From: Methanosarcina sp.
GTDB taxonomy: Archaea > Halobacteriota > Methanosarcinia > Methanosarcinales > Methanosarcinaceae
Reading direction: 5' to 3'
NCBI GenBank assembly: GCA_024280975.1
Contig: JAMXLQ010000289.1
Coordinates: 1 to 22,810, forward strand
DNA length: 22,810 bases
Shown: in pieces, positions 14,353-22,664 of the stretch
Layout: every line of letters starts with the position of its first letter
Position numbering within the stretch: position 1 is the stretch's first letter
The notes under the pieces: generated by a model
Databases searched by the model: none
Told to the model about the DNA's origin: nothing
Seen by the model: the letters and a program-made list of their open reading frames with translations, nothing else
Translations under genes and position numbers: made by a program

Positions 14353-15399
14353 TTAAGCTTCACTTTGGGGTTGTTTTAGATACTTCTTAACCAGCTCCGT
14401 GTCTTTCAGTAATTTAAAACTCACAAATCCTCCGGCAACGATGTTCGTATAAAATGTAATACCTCTCCATGCTGCCACTGTAATTCCAAGAATATTTGCT
14501 GGCATAAAGACTGAAAAGAGGGAAATTGCAGCAAGTTCCGCCACTCCACTTGCACCCGGGGTCGACGGTATAACTATAACAATCATAAGCAGAACCTGCA
14601 CTGCAAAAGAAATGAGTACTGAAGGAGCTTGATTAAGACCCATAAGAATTACCGGGAGAGAGGAAAACTCCACAATCCAGTATATAACTGTATATATCAG
14701 CCCAGAATATAGGCCTGCACGCCCTTCTGTCAAAAAAATATTTATGCTTGCATGAAATTCGTCAATTTCCCTGTCAATCGACTTTGATAATTTATGTAAC
14801 TTGTCTCCTGTTTTCTTACCAAGAAGACGCGCAGTCCATTCCATAAGCCGATGTATGGCGAGCTTAATGTAACGAGGTTTCATGGTTGCATATATCATGA
14901 GAGCAAAGACAATTATTGAAAGGAATTCTCCTAATATGATCACGGTATCCAGACTGGAATTTGACAGCATACCACGGAGTAAATATAGCGAAAAGGGCAC
15001 AGCTAACAGGATCAATAGGGCATCCAGTACACGTTCTCCCAAAATGACTGCAGTAGCCTGTCCAACTGGCATTTCCCTCTGTCTTAGAAGGTGAATTCTC
15101 AAAGGTTCTCCACCTATCGAAGCAGGAGTAAGCGCTGCAACAAAGGTGCCGGAAATTACCATTTCGGCAGAAGTTTTAAGATCTATTTTATGCCCGAGTG
15201 CGGATGCCATTGACCTTATACGCAGTCCCCAGATAAAGAACGAAAACAGATGGATACCAAGCGCAGCTAATATATATTCGGGCCGAATCTGTCTGATAAC
15301 TCCAGTTGTCGTCTTATCCAGAGTAAGGGCAAGAACCAATGCTATCGAAATTATACTTATCAAAATTGAGCTTGTTACCCATTTTGTGTAATTTTTCAT
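14353..15399 (-). CDS. UPF0104 / LPG-synthase TM-family membrane protein (putative flippase)
   Basis: This 348-residue multi-spanning membrane protein (about eight hydrophobic segments) is of the PF03706 / UPF0104 family, related to the flippase domain of bacterial MprF and to haloarchaeal AglD-type proteins. Family motifs are visible: TPASIGGEPLR (91-101), ERVLD (122-126) and PSTPGASGVAELA (278-290). It probably moves or modifies a lipid-linked sugar or glycolipid across the membrane; the cargo is unknown. It is the last gene of a minus-strand set, 68 nt after the glycosyltransferase. Its 3' end lies 22 bp from the cca remnant. The ATG at 15399 has only a weak ribosome binding site. Confidence 0.88.
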   Translation of the reverse strand: MKNYTKWVTSSILISIISIALVLALTLDKTTTGVIRQIRPEYILAALGIHLFSFFIWGLRIRSMASALGHKIDLKTSAEMVISGTFVAALTPASIGGEPLRIHLLRQREMPVGQATAVILGERVLDALLILLAVPFSLYLLRGMLSNSSLDTVIILGEFLSIIVFALMIYATMKPRYIKLAIHRLMEWTARLLGKKTGDKLHKLSKSIDREIDEFHASINIFLTEGRAGLYSGLIYTVIYWIVEFSSLPVILMGLNQAPSVLISFAVQVLLMIVIVIPSTPGASGVAELAAISLFSVFMPANILGITVAAWRGITFYTNIVAGGFVSFKLLKDTELVKKYLKQPQSEA

Positions 15400-15467
15400 G
15401 AAAGCACAATCCAGTTATTAACCTTATTAAGATTTGTTTTAACTACTGGTCCTTTAAAGTACCAGAA

Positions 15468-16610
15468 CTATACTTTTTTATTTACTTTACTGCTTGATTC
15501 AAGGAGTTCTTTGATTGCTGCAGTAGCGTTAAGGTCTTTAGATAGTTTCTTCATGTTTTCAACCTTCTGACGTATTTTCTTATCCTTTAAAAGCTCTCTT
15601 ATTGACTGAAGGATCTCTTCCGGAGAAGCGCTGTAATCCAAACGTTTGCCATAACTTTCAGAATCTACTACAGCAGCGTTATTTTCCTGCTCACTATGGT
15701 TCATATCAGGAAATGACAGCACAGGAACCCCGAAAGTAAGGGCTTCCATTATAGTGCTATGTCCTCCTGGGGCGATCACAAGATCCGAAGCCTTCAGATA
15801 AGGAAACTGGTCATTAATAAAACGCTTAATTGTAACGTTTTCTGGAAGGTTTGAGAATACTTCAGGATTTAGATTAGGTCCTGAAAGGAGAGTGTAATTT
15901 ATATTTCTGTCGAGTTTTGCAACTTTGATAACCTTTCTAAATATGGGCTCCCGATATCCAAATCCTCCTACTAGAGATAATACATGGGGTTTTTCCAGGA
16001 CTGCAGCTTTCACATTATCATATTTCTCCAGGACAAGAGGCCCGCTGAAAAACAGTTTTTTGGAAACTTTCTTCTCAAACGCAAGATTTAGCCGGCATAC
16101 GGTATAAGGCATTGGGAAATCTGGAATTATTATCCTGTCAACTCTTCTGAAAATACAGCTATAAAACTGTTTAATTATCCAGCCTATAGTTCTGAGGACG
16201 ATACCTCCGCTTTTAAAGAAAATTTCCATATTTGACTGATTGACTATTAAATAAATAGGAATTCCTCTGATCTTGGAGCTCACAACTCCTGTAAAATAAC
16301 TATCTGAAACTACAATATCAGGTTTTATTTCTTTTAGTATTCTCAGAACCTTAAAAACGCCAAAAACACTCCCGTTTTTCAGGGTGGATATAACTGATCT
16401 TTTCAGATCCAAGGAACCGGAATTGCCTACAAGTTCTATTTCGGGAGGTATTTCAACGGTCCTGTATCCTTTTTTCTCGACAAACTCCTTTGAATAACCA
16501 TATGCTCCTAAATAAACTTCATGGCCTGCATCCAACAACTCCCGGCCCAATGCGATACAGCGGCTGGTGTGACCTAACCCTTCACCGCATATAAAAATGA
16601 GTACTTTCAT
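15468..16610 (-). CDS. GT-B glycosyltransferase, MurG/GT28-like
   Basis: This 380-residue cytoplasmic or membrane-associated GT-B glycosyltransferase has the N-terminal acceptor-side motif GEGLGHTSR (9-17) and the C-terminal nucleotide-sugar site APGGHSTIMEA (280-290), followed by FGVPVLSFPDMNHSEQENN. This matches archaeal members of the MurG-like family (MJ1255-type). The substrate is not known; the adjacent PAP2 and flippase genes point to a polyprenyl-phosphate or archaeal-lipid acceptor. The start codon lies inside the 3' end of the PAP2 gene (29-nt overlap), with GAGGT about 6 nt before the ATG, so the two are translationally coupled. Confidence 0.9.
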   Translation of the reverse strand: MKVLIFICGEGLGHTSRCIALGRELLDAGHEVYLGAYGYSKEFVEKKGYRTVEIPPEIELVGNSGSLDLKRSVISTLKNGSVFGVFKVLRILKEIKPDIVVSDSYFTGVVSSKIRGIPIYLIVNQSNMEIFFKSGGIVLRTIGWIIKQFYSCIFRRVDRIIIPDFPMPYTVCRLNLAFEKKVSKKLFFSGPLVLEKYDNVKAAVLEKPHVLSLVGGFGYREPIFRKVIKVAKLDRNINYTLLSGPNLNPEVFSNLPENVTIKRFINDQFPYLKASDLVIAPGGHSTIMEALTFGVPVLSFPDMNHSEQENNAAVVDSESYGKRLDYSASPEEILQSIRELLKDKKIRQKVENMKKLSKDLNATAAIKELLESSSKVNKKV

Positions 16611-17412
16611 CCTTGAACCTCTTTTTAAAAACTCGAGTAACTACGAAATAAGAAACTAGAGCAAGTATAATTCCGCCAATCATATCTGTGATCCAGTGTA
16701 TACCAAGATATAGTATTGAAAAGAAGATGAAAATAGTTGTTCCTACCGCAAAAACCTTGTAACGCTTGAGATCGGTCTTGAAAAGTATAAATAGCGTTGC
16801 CATTACCGAGAGTGCGGCGTGCAGGCTTGGGAAGCAGTTATTAAGACCGGGACTACAGATCATTGCTATCCTCAAAATGGCAGGATTTAGCTGATATAGT
16901 AAAGGGGCCATACCTGGCAACACATGCCCGGTCACATTTACTGGGAAAAATATGTAAAAAACGTAAGCTATCAAGTATATGAGCATAAAAGTAATTGCAT
17001 ACTCCTTAAGAGCTTCATCATCCTGGCTAAACAGGAACAATGTAAATGTAAAGATCAAAAGGAAAGGAAATCCGAGTAGGTAAACTATTCCGCAAAAATA
17101 TGTCAGCATTGGAGTGGCTATACTCTGGAAAATACTCACTCTAGTGCCTTCCAGCATCAACATATATTTATCATAATTCAGAGAGGGACTGAGACCCAGG
17201 AAATTTGAAATGTCTCTTTGTGAATCCATGAGTATAAAGATAAATGTCGCCGAAGCTGCATAAGGTAGAATATCTGAAACTCCAGATGAGCCAAGGTTTC
17301 TATAATAATATTTAGGCCTGAGGGGCTCCGGCACAAAAATATAATAACCTGCTGCGACTGAAAAAACCAGAGACAGTATCATCATAAAGTCCAGTTGATG
17401 TGAGGATATCAT
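16582..17412 (-). CDS. PAP2-family integral membrane phosphatase/phosphotransferase
   Basis: This 276-residue protein has about six to seven hydrophobic segments and PAP2-type motifs: C2 as CFPSLHAALS (193-202, His198) and C3 as GIHWITDMIGG (237-247, His239 and Asp243). The canonical C1 KX6RP is not apparent, which fits the Aur1-like inositol-phosphotransferase branch (PAP2_3) better than plain phosphatidic-acid phosphatases. It could transfer or remove a head group on archaeal dialkylglycerol phosphate or polyprenyl phosphate. It is the first gene of the operon; TTTTATAATT (complement of roughly 17460-17470) is a suitable TATA element, and GAGG lies 12 nt before the ATG. Confidence 0.87.
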   Translation of the reverse strand: MISSHQLDFMMILSLVFSVAAGYYIFVPEPLRPKYYYRNLGSSGVSDILPYAASATFIFILMDSQRDISNFLGLSPSLNYDKYMLMLEGTRVSIFQSIATPMLTYFCGIVYLLGFPFLLIFTFTLFLFSQDDEALKEYAITFMLIYLIAYVFYIFFPVNVTGHVLPGMAPLLYQLNPAILRIAMICSPGLNNCFPSLHAALSVMATLFILFKTDLKRYKVFAVGTTIFIFFSILYLGIHWITDMIGGIILALVSYFVVTRVFKKRFKDESTHFYMR

Positions 17413-18052
17413 TTAATTTGCGCCTCAATGTTTGAATAAATTAATCCGAAAATAGATAATTATAAAATACATCTAACTGCTGTTCTGTTCATTAGGCTTC
17501 TTGTATAGAAAGAAAATACTATATATAAATTGTGGAGAATGCATCTACATTTTCTGTTTTTTTTAAATATTCTCATCCGTTGATTTATTTGGTTTACTCC
17601 CATGTGTAATTTATTCACTTCTTATCAATGCAATAAAAGTCGCATTAGGCACTCGCTGAAGGAAATAGAATCTGTCTACCATCCCGGCTCCAATTAAAAA
17701 TAGAAAAATAACCTGACACGAGTATATTTTTACGCGTACTATTTGCACTCTTATTCAAGAATCCCTATCATGAAATTTTGAACTCACTTAATACAAAGCT
17801 CCCGCGAGCTTGAACTCTTCTATATTTGACAGAATTAAACTGGGATTCAGTTAGGCCCCTCTTGAGAATATACCAGAAGATATCTGTGTTATCTGTGTTA
17901 TTAGAAAGGGGTCGAAGGTTTTTTCGCTTTATTAAATTCTATTACTAATCGCCTTTTTACTTTTTTACGAATATCTCTCTTTATTAATTGCTTCTTACTT
18001 TTTTAATTATGTAGCTAATATTCAATTTCCTTACTGCTCTGGAGTACTCATT
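17413..18052. other. AT-rich intergenic region between cca and the PAP2 operon
   Basis: No credible gene was found on either strand. It holds the presumed TATA element of the PAP2 operon, a short direct repeat TATCTGTGT-TATCTGTGT (about 17881-17898), a 7-pair long-range stem GGCCCCT/AGGGGTC (around 17852 and 17908), and a pyrimidine-rich + strand tract (17930-18005). As the sequence separating the cca-bracketed operon from intact cca, it is where an insertion boundary could lie, but I see no clear attachment site or inverted terminal repeat. Confidence 0.4.
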
Positions 18053-19417
18053 TTACATCCATTTCCTCAAAAAAACCCTGAAATCCGACTCTTTTAACCT
18101 GCAAATCTCAGCATTCTCTATAATCTCAAAACCCTCATTCACGCTCTGATGAACCTGTTTTCCAAGGGAGCAACTCATGAGTCGGTCTTCAAGAAGCCCT
18201 TTTGCCGTCGGATACTTGCGCTGGATTTCAAAGACGTATTTTCCGTTTTCGATGTAGCCTCCGAAAACACCGTCTGCAGTCTGGTATTTTTCCTTGAATT
18301 TCTCGGCGTGTATTTTTACCCATACCGGGGGGCCTACATGTTTTTTCACATTAGGGAGGGTACCTGAGATAAGTTCCAGCATAACTGCGGTTTCGGTTTT
18401 ACCTGACCAGACACCGGTTTTTATTACTGTAAAGTCATACTCTTTTAGAAGGGCAGCTACTGCCTGCTCCATTTTATAGAGCTGCGGAAAGAGAACATCC
18501 TCTACAACGTCCGGGGTTTTGAAGACAATTGCAAGCTGGGCACTCTTCCGGCTTTCAAGCCTTTCCAGAATTTCGCTGTCCTCAAAGGGCAGAAGGGGAG
18601 CCGGAAAAAAGAAACTAAGGTCCGGACTTTTCAAAAATTCTCGGCAGTGATCTATAAACATGCAGAATTTGTCAAGGGAAAGGGCTGCTGCCACGTTCCG
18701 CTTAGGGTCTGTCGGGTCGATCACTACAAGGGGTTCTTCGTGCTTGATTTCCGAATGCTGCATTATATCGATTTTCTCGCCTGGCTTCCAGGAACAAGCT
18801 GCATAGACAGTGTTTTCGAAAGAGCCGTAGTGAATAATCAGGAGTTCGGTCAGGTAGCCTGAAAAGCCCTGGGTCTTCAGTTCCGAGCCATAGACTCCGC
18901 CTCCGCGCATAAACTGTTTCAAAAGCAAGACCTCATCTTCGCGCCCTTTTATGCGAGGTTTGACAAAATCGTTGTGAAAAGGCGTCCTGTCAACTGCAGA
19001 TTTGATCTGAGAAGCCGAAGCAACCCTGAAACAGGGGACAAGGTCCACGTCAAAGCCTTTGTAAATAATATTCAGATAAGGATGTTCAGCATGGCGGTCT
19101 TCGGCATGCTCGGCGTGTTTTGCAACTTCTTTTGCAATTGCCATGCCCATGGTTTCCAATTCTTTTCTGGGCGTTTCTTCAGGAAAGCTTATAAAAATAT
19201 CAATATCATGAGTGCCTGAAAGCCAGGTACCTCTCGCAGCAGAGCCCACCATTTTTACAACCACATCCGGGATGCCAAGCCTTTCTGCCGCTGCTTTAAC
19301 TTGTAAGGCTAGTTCTTCCTGGATCGTAAGGAGCTTTTCTCTCTCAGATCCACTGGGTTTTATTCTCTCAAGGACTGCTAGCTTTAATTCTTTGGGAATG
19401 CCTGTATATGTTTCCAT
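18053..19417 (-). CDS. cca: CCA-adding tRNA nucleotidyltransferase, archaeal class I
   Basis: This 454-residue enzyme adds or repairs the CCA end of tRNAs without a nucleic-acid template. The nucleotidyltransferase signature GSAARGTWL is at 58-66, the metal-binding pair is Asp71 and Asp73 in THDIDIFISFP, and the third carboxylate is Asp125 in GFDVDLVPC. The length and the RIKPSGSERE opening are normal for archaeal Cca. An unusual His/Glu-rich stretch, KHAEHAEDRHAEHPY, around 100-113 looks like a small internal duplication. GGAG lies 10 nt before the ATG. The last ~70 codons are duplicated in degenerate form at 14122-14330. Confidence 0.95.
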   Translation of the reverse strand: METYTGIPKELKLAVLERIKPSGSEREKLLTIQEELALQVKAAAERLGIPDVVVKMVGSAARGTWLSGTHDIDIFISFPEETPRKELETMGMAIAKEVAKHAEHAEDRHAEHPYLNIIYKGFDVDLVPCFRVASASQIKSAVDRTPFHNDFVKPRIKGREDEVLLLKQFMRGGGVYGSELKTQGFSGYLTELLIIHYGSFENTVYAACSWKPGEKIDIMQHSEIKHEEPLVVIDPTDPKRNVAAALSLDKFCMFIDHCREFLKSPDLSFFFPAPLLPFEDSEILERLESRKSAQLAIVFKTPDVVEDVLFPQLYKMEQAVAALLKEYDFTVIKTGVWSGKTETAVMLELISGTLPNVKKHVGPPVWVKIHAEKFKEKYQTADGVFGGYIENGKYVFEIQRKYPTAKGLLEDRLMSCSLGKQVHQSVNEGFEIIENAEICRLKESDFRVFLRKWM

Positions 19418-19920
19418 GCAGGTACGGCTCCATATTTTTACTCTGCAGAAGGAATCTTAATATTAATTATGTTAGTTTTTGTTTTGTTTCTGCTTATAAA
19501 TGTCAGAAATCGCTTCTTCAAACTTATAACTTGTGGACATCAAATTGACTTTAGAGGAAAGGGAAGTTCTTGAATTTATTTTCAAATCTTTATCTCAACC
19601 TGAATAAAAGTCGCTTCTGAATAATATCTAATTCTGAATAAAATCTGGTTCTGAATAAAATCTGGTTCTGAATAAGCCTGGCTGTGGCAAGGATACCTTC
19701 CTGGATGTACCTGATTGTCTTCCTGACAGGCGCTGCCTGTATGTTTAGTCTGGCGTTAAAAAGGCGATTGAAAACTGATTTACGGGTTTAAAGGTCTGAA
19801 ATTCTTTCTTTTGTTGTTTTTGATTTTTCTATTCCCGAGATCTCAAAAATATTTTATCTTATATCCAAAAATTTCTTATTTGATGCTTGAGATATTAGAA
19901 AATGCGTATGGTTGAATACC
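19418..19920. other. intergenic region upstream of the S-layer gene, no gene seen
   Basis: Divergent spacer between cca (-) and the S-layer gene (+). Its main feature is a 17-bp tandem repeat array (listed separately). No small gene with a ribosome binding site was found. Confidence 0.4.
19598..19681. repeat. 17-bp tandem repeat, about five units
   Basis: Two identical units TTCTGAATAAAATCTGG (19632-19648 and 19649-19665) are flanked by diverged units in the same phase at 19598-19614, 19615-19631 and 19666-19681. The array lies between the divergent cca and S-layer genes, about 240 bp before the S-layer TATA box. It may be a simple slippage repeat or a set of protein-binding sites. Confidence 0.75.
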
Positions 19921-19930
19921 TTAAATATAA
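19921..19930 (+). promoter_or_regulatory. TATA box of the S-layer gene
   Basis: TTAAATATAA is a good archaeal TATA element. A start about 25 nt downstream (near 19950) would give a leader of ~105 nt that contains a hairpin ATCCTG/CAGGAT (19948-19953, 19967-19972) and a small CTCC/GGAG stem (around 19998-20010), ending in AAAGGAGGT. Confidence 0.5.
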
Positions 19931-19956
19931 CTCAGATAGACGGGGGTATCCTGCTC

Positions 19957-20079
19957 ATGGCACATTCAGGATGTTCAGGGAACTATTTTTCTTACTTTTC
20001 TCCTTTCGGAGGCCTGAAATTGCGCTCCCGCTTCAAAGGGTATAAAGGAGGTTTATTTTGGGGATCAAGAACTACATAA
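19957..20079 (+). CDS. possible 40-codon leader ORF overlapping the S-layer start
   Basis: An ATG at 19957 opens a 40-codon frame (MAHSGCSGNYFSYFSPFGG...) that ends at a TAA (20077-20079) inside the S-layer gene in another frame. GGGGG (19942-19946) is a weak ribosome binding site. If translated, it would cover the S-layer ribosome binding site and could modulate initiation at the TTG. The frame may be chance; there is no conservation evidence. Confidence 0.2.
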   Translation: MAHSGCSGNYFSYFSPFGGLKLRSRFKGYKGGLFWGSRTT

Positions 20080-22664
20080 AGATTTTATACTTATTTCTGG
20101 CACTCGGGTTACTGTGTCTAAATGCGGCTGCACAGGCTTCAGATTCGACGGGCAACCGCATCTGGGATGAAAATGCAAATCAGAACCTTACCTACACATG
20201 GACGCCTCAGACCTATTCAGGCTTTTATTATGATCTGGATACCGGAGAAGGTTCCGAGAATCTGACAGTCCAGCTCAGTAAGGGCAACCGGACAATTGAA
20301 AAGGGAAACCTGCAGTATGAAACCGTACCCATACAGACCAATTTTGAGCATAATAACTGGGGTTCTTATGAAGTTATAGGGTTTATGGCAGAGCGCTACT
20401 TTGCAGGATACACGGGAAACTCGAGTTTTATAAAGAAAAATATTAGCGTAATCTCTGAGGGGCAGCTTTCAAAGGTGCTGACAGATACCGATGAGAAAAA
20501 ACCACTGTATACGGGTTCTTCCCTCATTCTTGAAGAAGGATATTCCCTTAACATAGTTGAGGTTGATGTTAATGGAAATACTGTCTGGGTACAGCTTGAA
20601 AAGGATGGAAAAATAATAGATAATGCTTTCCTGTCTCTTGACAGCGATTATGTGTACAAAACAAGGCTTGGGAGTGCAGAAGATGTGCCCATAATCGCAG
20701 TCCATTTCGCCCAGATCTTCAGCGGCAGAGAAACCAATGCAGTTTTTGTGGAGGGGATTTTCCAGATCTCGGATCAGTACGTGAAGATCCAGAACGGAGA
20801 TAAGTTCGGAAAAATGGAAGTAAGTTCCACCTCAAATTCAGGCATAAAAATGAGAAATAGCGATTCGATTTCGCTCAGCAAGGGAGACACTATTGATATC
20901 ATGGGCAAACTGAGTTTTGTTGTGGCTGACGCCGATGAACTTCGTTTTGCTCCGGTAGTTGATACCTCTGCTGAGCCCGGGACCTATGAATTAAGGGGAA
21001 CCGTACATGATGATAAGTTTAATACTACGGTCTGGACGCCTTTTAATTTCGAAGGCTTCTACTACAATATTGACGATAATGTCTCCACTGAAAGCCTTGT
21101 TATTGAAAAGCTCAATGACAGGACTATTGATAGTGATATGCTAGTTTATTCCACAAAGCCTGAACGTGTCGAATTTGAGCACAAAGGCTGGGGGAATTAT
21201 GAAGTTGTCGGCTTCATGGCTGAGAAGTATTTTGCGGGATATCCTGAGAACACTTTTGGAAACTCAAACAGCGTAAGTGTACTTTCGGACAGCATTCTTT
21301 CTAAAGTTCTTATCGACGACGACAACAAAAAGTCCCTGTTCACAGGTTCTTCTTTAGCCCTGGAAAACGGCTACTCTCTTAAGGCAGCAGAGGTCGATGT
21401 TAATGGGAATGTTGTCCATGTACAGCTTGAAAAGGACGGAAAAGTAATAGATGACGGTTTCATATCTTCGAATGCCGACTACATCTATAAAGCCAATCTA
21501 GCTGGTGCAAAAGATGTACCTATGATAGTGGTTCACTTCTCCCAGATCTTCCAAGGCACGGAAGTAAGTGCAGTGTTCGTACAGGGAATTTTCCAGATTT
21601 CGGACGATTACCTGAAACTTTCTCAGGGTGACTCCTTTGGGGAAATGGAAATAAGCTCGATTTCCGATTCAGGGATCTCAATGAAAAATAAGGACTCGAT
21701 CTCCCTTTCAAAAGGTGACGTTATTGACCTGATGGGCAATGTCAAATTCAGGGTTGCCGATGCTTCAGTCCTGCGCTTTTATCCCTTTGTTGAAATCAAG
21801 ACCGGAACAGGAGATCAACTGAATATCGAAATGCCCGATGCGCTTGCAGTTGGGAAGACGACCGAAATCCTAGTGACTGCGAGAAATGTTTCAGTAGGCG
21901 GTGTTGAAATCTTTATTGGAAACGACAGCATAGGCACTACTGGAGACGGCGGAAATCTTACCTTCACCCCAAGCCGGGAAGGCAGCTTCACTGTAACTGC
22001 AAGTCGAGCAGGTTATGTTTCCGGAAGTAAGAACATTGACGTTGTCGCACAGGGTGTCCTGAAACTTTTGCTTTCAGTCTCACCCAAGACCGTACGGGAA
22101 GGAGACCAGATTAGCATAAAGGTCACGGACTCTGTAAAAAACCAGCCTGTTGCCGGAGCAGACGTCTTTTTCGGCGGACAGAAAATTGGGGAACAAACGA
22201 ACGCAAACGGTACAGTATTTCACAGGGTTAGTACTCCGGGCACGTATACTGTAAATGCTACAAAAACAGGTTACGAAGAAGGGGAAACCGTGATAGATGT
22301 AATGGAAAAAGTAGCACAGTTCGTCTTCTCGAACCTTACAGTAGAGCCGGCTTCGGTTAAGGCAGGCACTCCAGTAAATATAAGGGTAAATGCTACGAAT
22401 ACCGGAAATGTCGCAGGGGAATCCAGAGTGGAACTGCTGGTCAATAACGAGTCGGTTGATTCCCAGAGTTTAACCCTTAACCCGGGAGAGAGCAAGGCCG
22501 TTAAATTCTCACACACTGAGGACAAACCAGGAACGTATGCAGTTGAAGTAGGAGGACTGAAACAGAGTTATGAGGTGATTGAAAAAACTCCTTTCTTCAG
22601 TGGGGTGGGCACGCTTGGAATACTAGCCACAGCCTTTGTCATCCTGCGGAAGAGGAAGAACTAA
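20058..22664 (+). CDS. S-layer-family surface protein (two DUF1608-type domains, CARDB, C-terminal anchor)
   Basis: This 868-residue exported protein has a signal peptide at 1 to ~27 (hydrophobic YLFLALGLLCLNAAAQA), then two tandem Methanosarcina S-layer duplication domains (~45-315 and ~322-580), recognised by paired motifs such as IGFMAERYFAGY/VGFMAEKYFAGY, FTGSSL-type segments and VFVEGIFQISD/VFVQGIFQISD. Two Ig-like/PEGA-like modules follow (~585-665, ~665-750), then a CARDB-like domain (~752-843) and a C-terminal membrane helix ending RKRKN. The stretch before the helix reads TPFFSG rather than a PGF motif. The TTG start is supported by AAAGGAGGT 5 nt upstream. It is longer than the main two-domain S-layer proteins, so it may be a minor or specialised envelope protein. 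Confidence 0.92.
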   Translation: MGIKNYIKILYLFLALGLLCLNAAAQASDSTGNRIWDENANQNLTYTWTPQTYSGFYYDLDTGEGSENLTVQLSKGNRTIEKGNLQYETVPIQTNFEHNNWGSYEVIGFMAERYFAGYTGNSSFIKKNISVISEGQLSKVLTDTDEKKPLYTGSSLILEEGYSLNIVEVDVNGNTVWVQLEKDGKIIDNAFLSLDSDYVYKTRLGSAEDVPIIAVHFAQIFSGRETNAVFVEGIFQISDQYVKIQNGDKFGKMEVSSTSNSGIKMRNSDSISLSKGDTIDIMGKLSFVVADADELRFAPVVDTSAEPGTYELRGTVHDDKFNTTVWTPFNFEGFYYNIDDNVSTESLVIEKLNDRTIDSDMLVYSTKPERVEFEHKGWGNYEVVGFMAEKYFAGYPENTFGNSNSVSVLSDSILSKVLIDDDNKKSLFTGSSLALENGYSLKAAEVDVNGNVVHVQLEKDGKVIDDGFISSNADYIYKANLAGAKDVPMIVVHFSQIFQGTEVSAVFVQGIFQISDDYLKLSQGDSFGEMEISSISDSGISMKNKDSISLSKGDVIDLMGNVKFRVADASVLRFYPFVEIKTGTGDQLNIEMPDALAVGKTTEILVTARNVSVGGVEIFIGNDSIGTTGDGGNLTFTPSREGSFTVTASRAGYVSGSKNIDVVAQGVLKLLLSVSPKTVREGDQISIKVTDSVKNQPVAGADVFFGGQKIGEQTNANGTVFHRVSTPGTYTVNATKTGYEEGETVIDVMEKVAQFVFSNLTVEPASVKAGTPVNIRVNATNTGNVAGESRVELLVNNESVDSQSLTLNPGESKAVKFSHTEDKPGTYAVEVGGLKQSYEVIEKTPFFSGVGTLGILATAFVILRKRKN

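Noticed and set aside
17413..18052. Possible attachment site or inverted terminal repeats that would make the PAP2/GT/flippase block a classical mobile element.
   Set aside because: No integrase or transposase gene, no tRNA gene and no convincing terminal repeats were seen; only the cca 3'-end duplication marks the block.
18647..19460. Several plus-strand frames of 70-82 codons across cca.
   Set aside because: They are antisense shadows of the well-supported cca gene.
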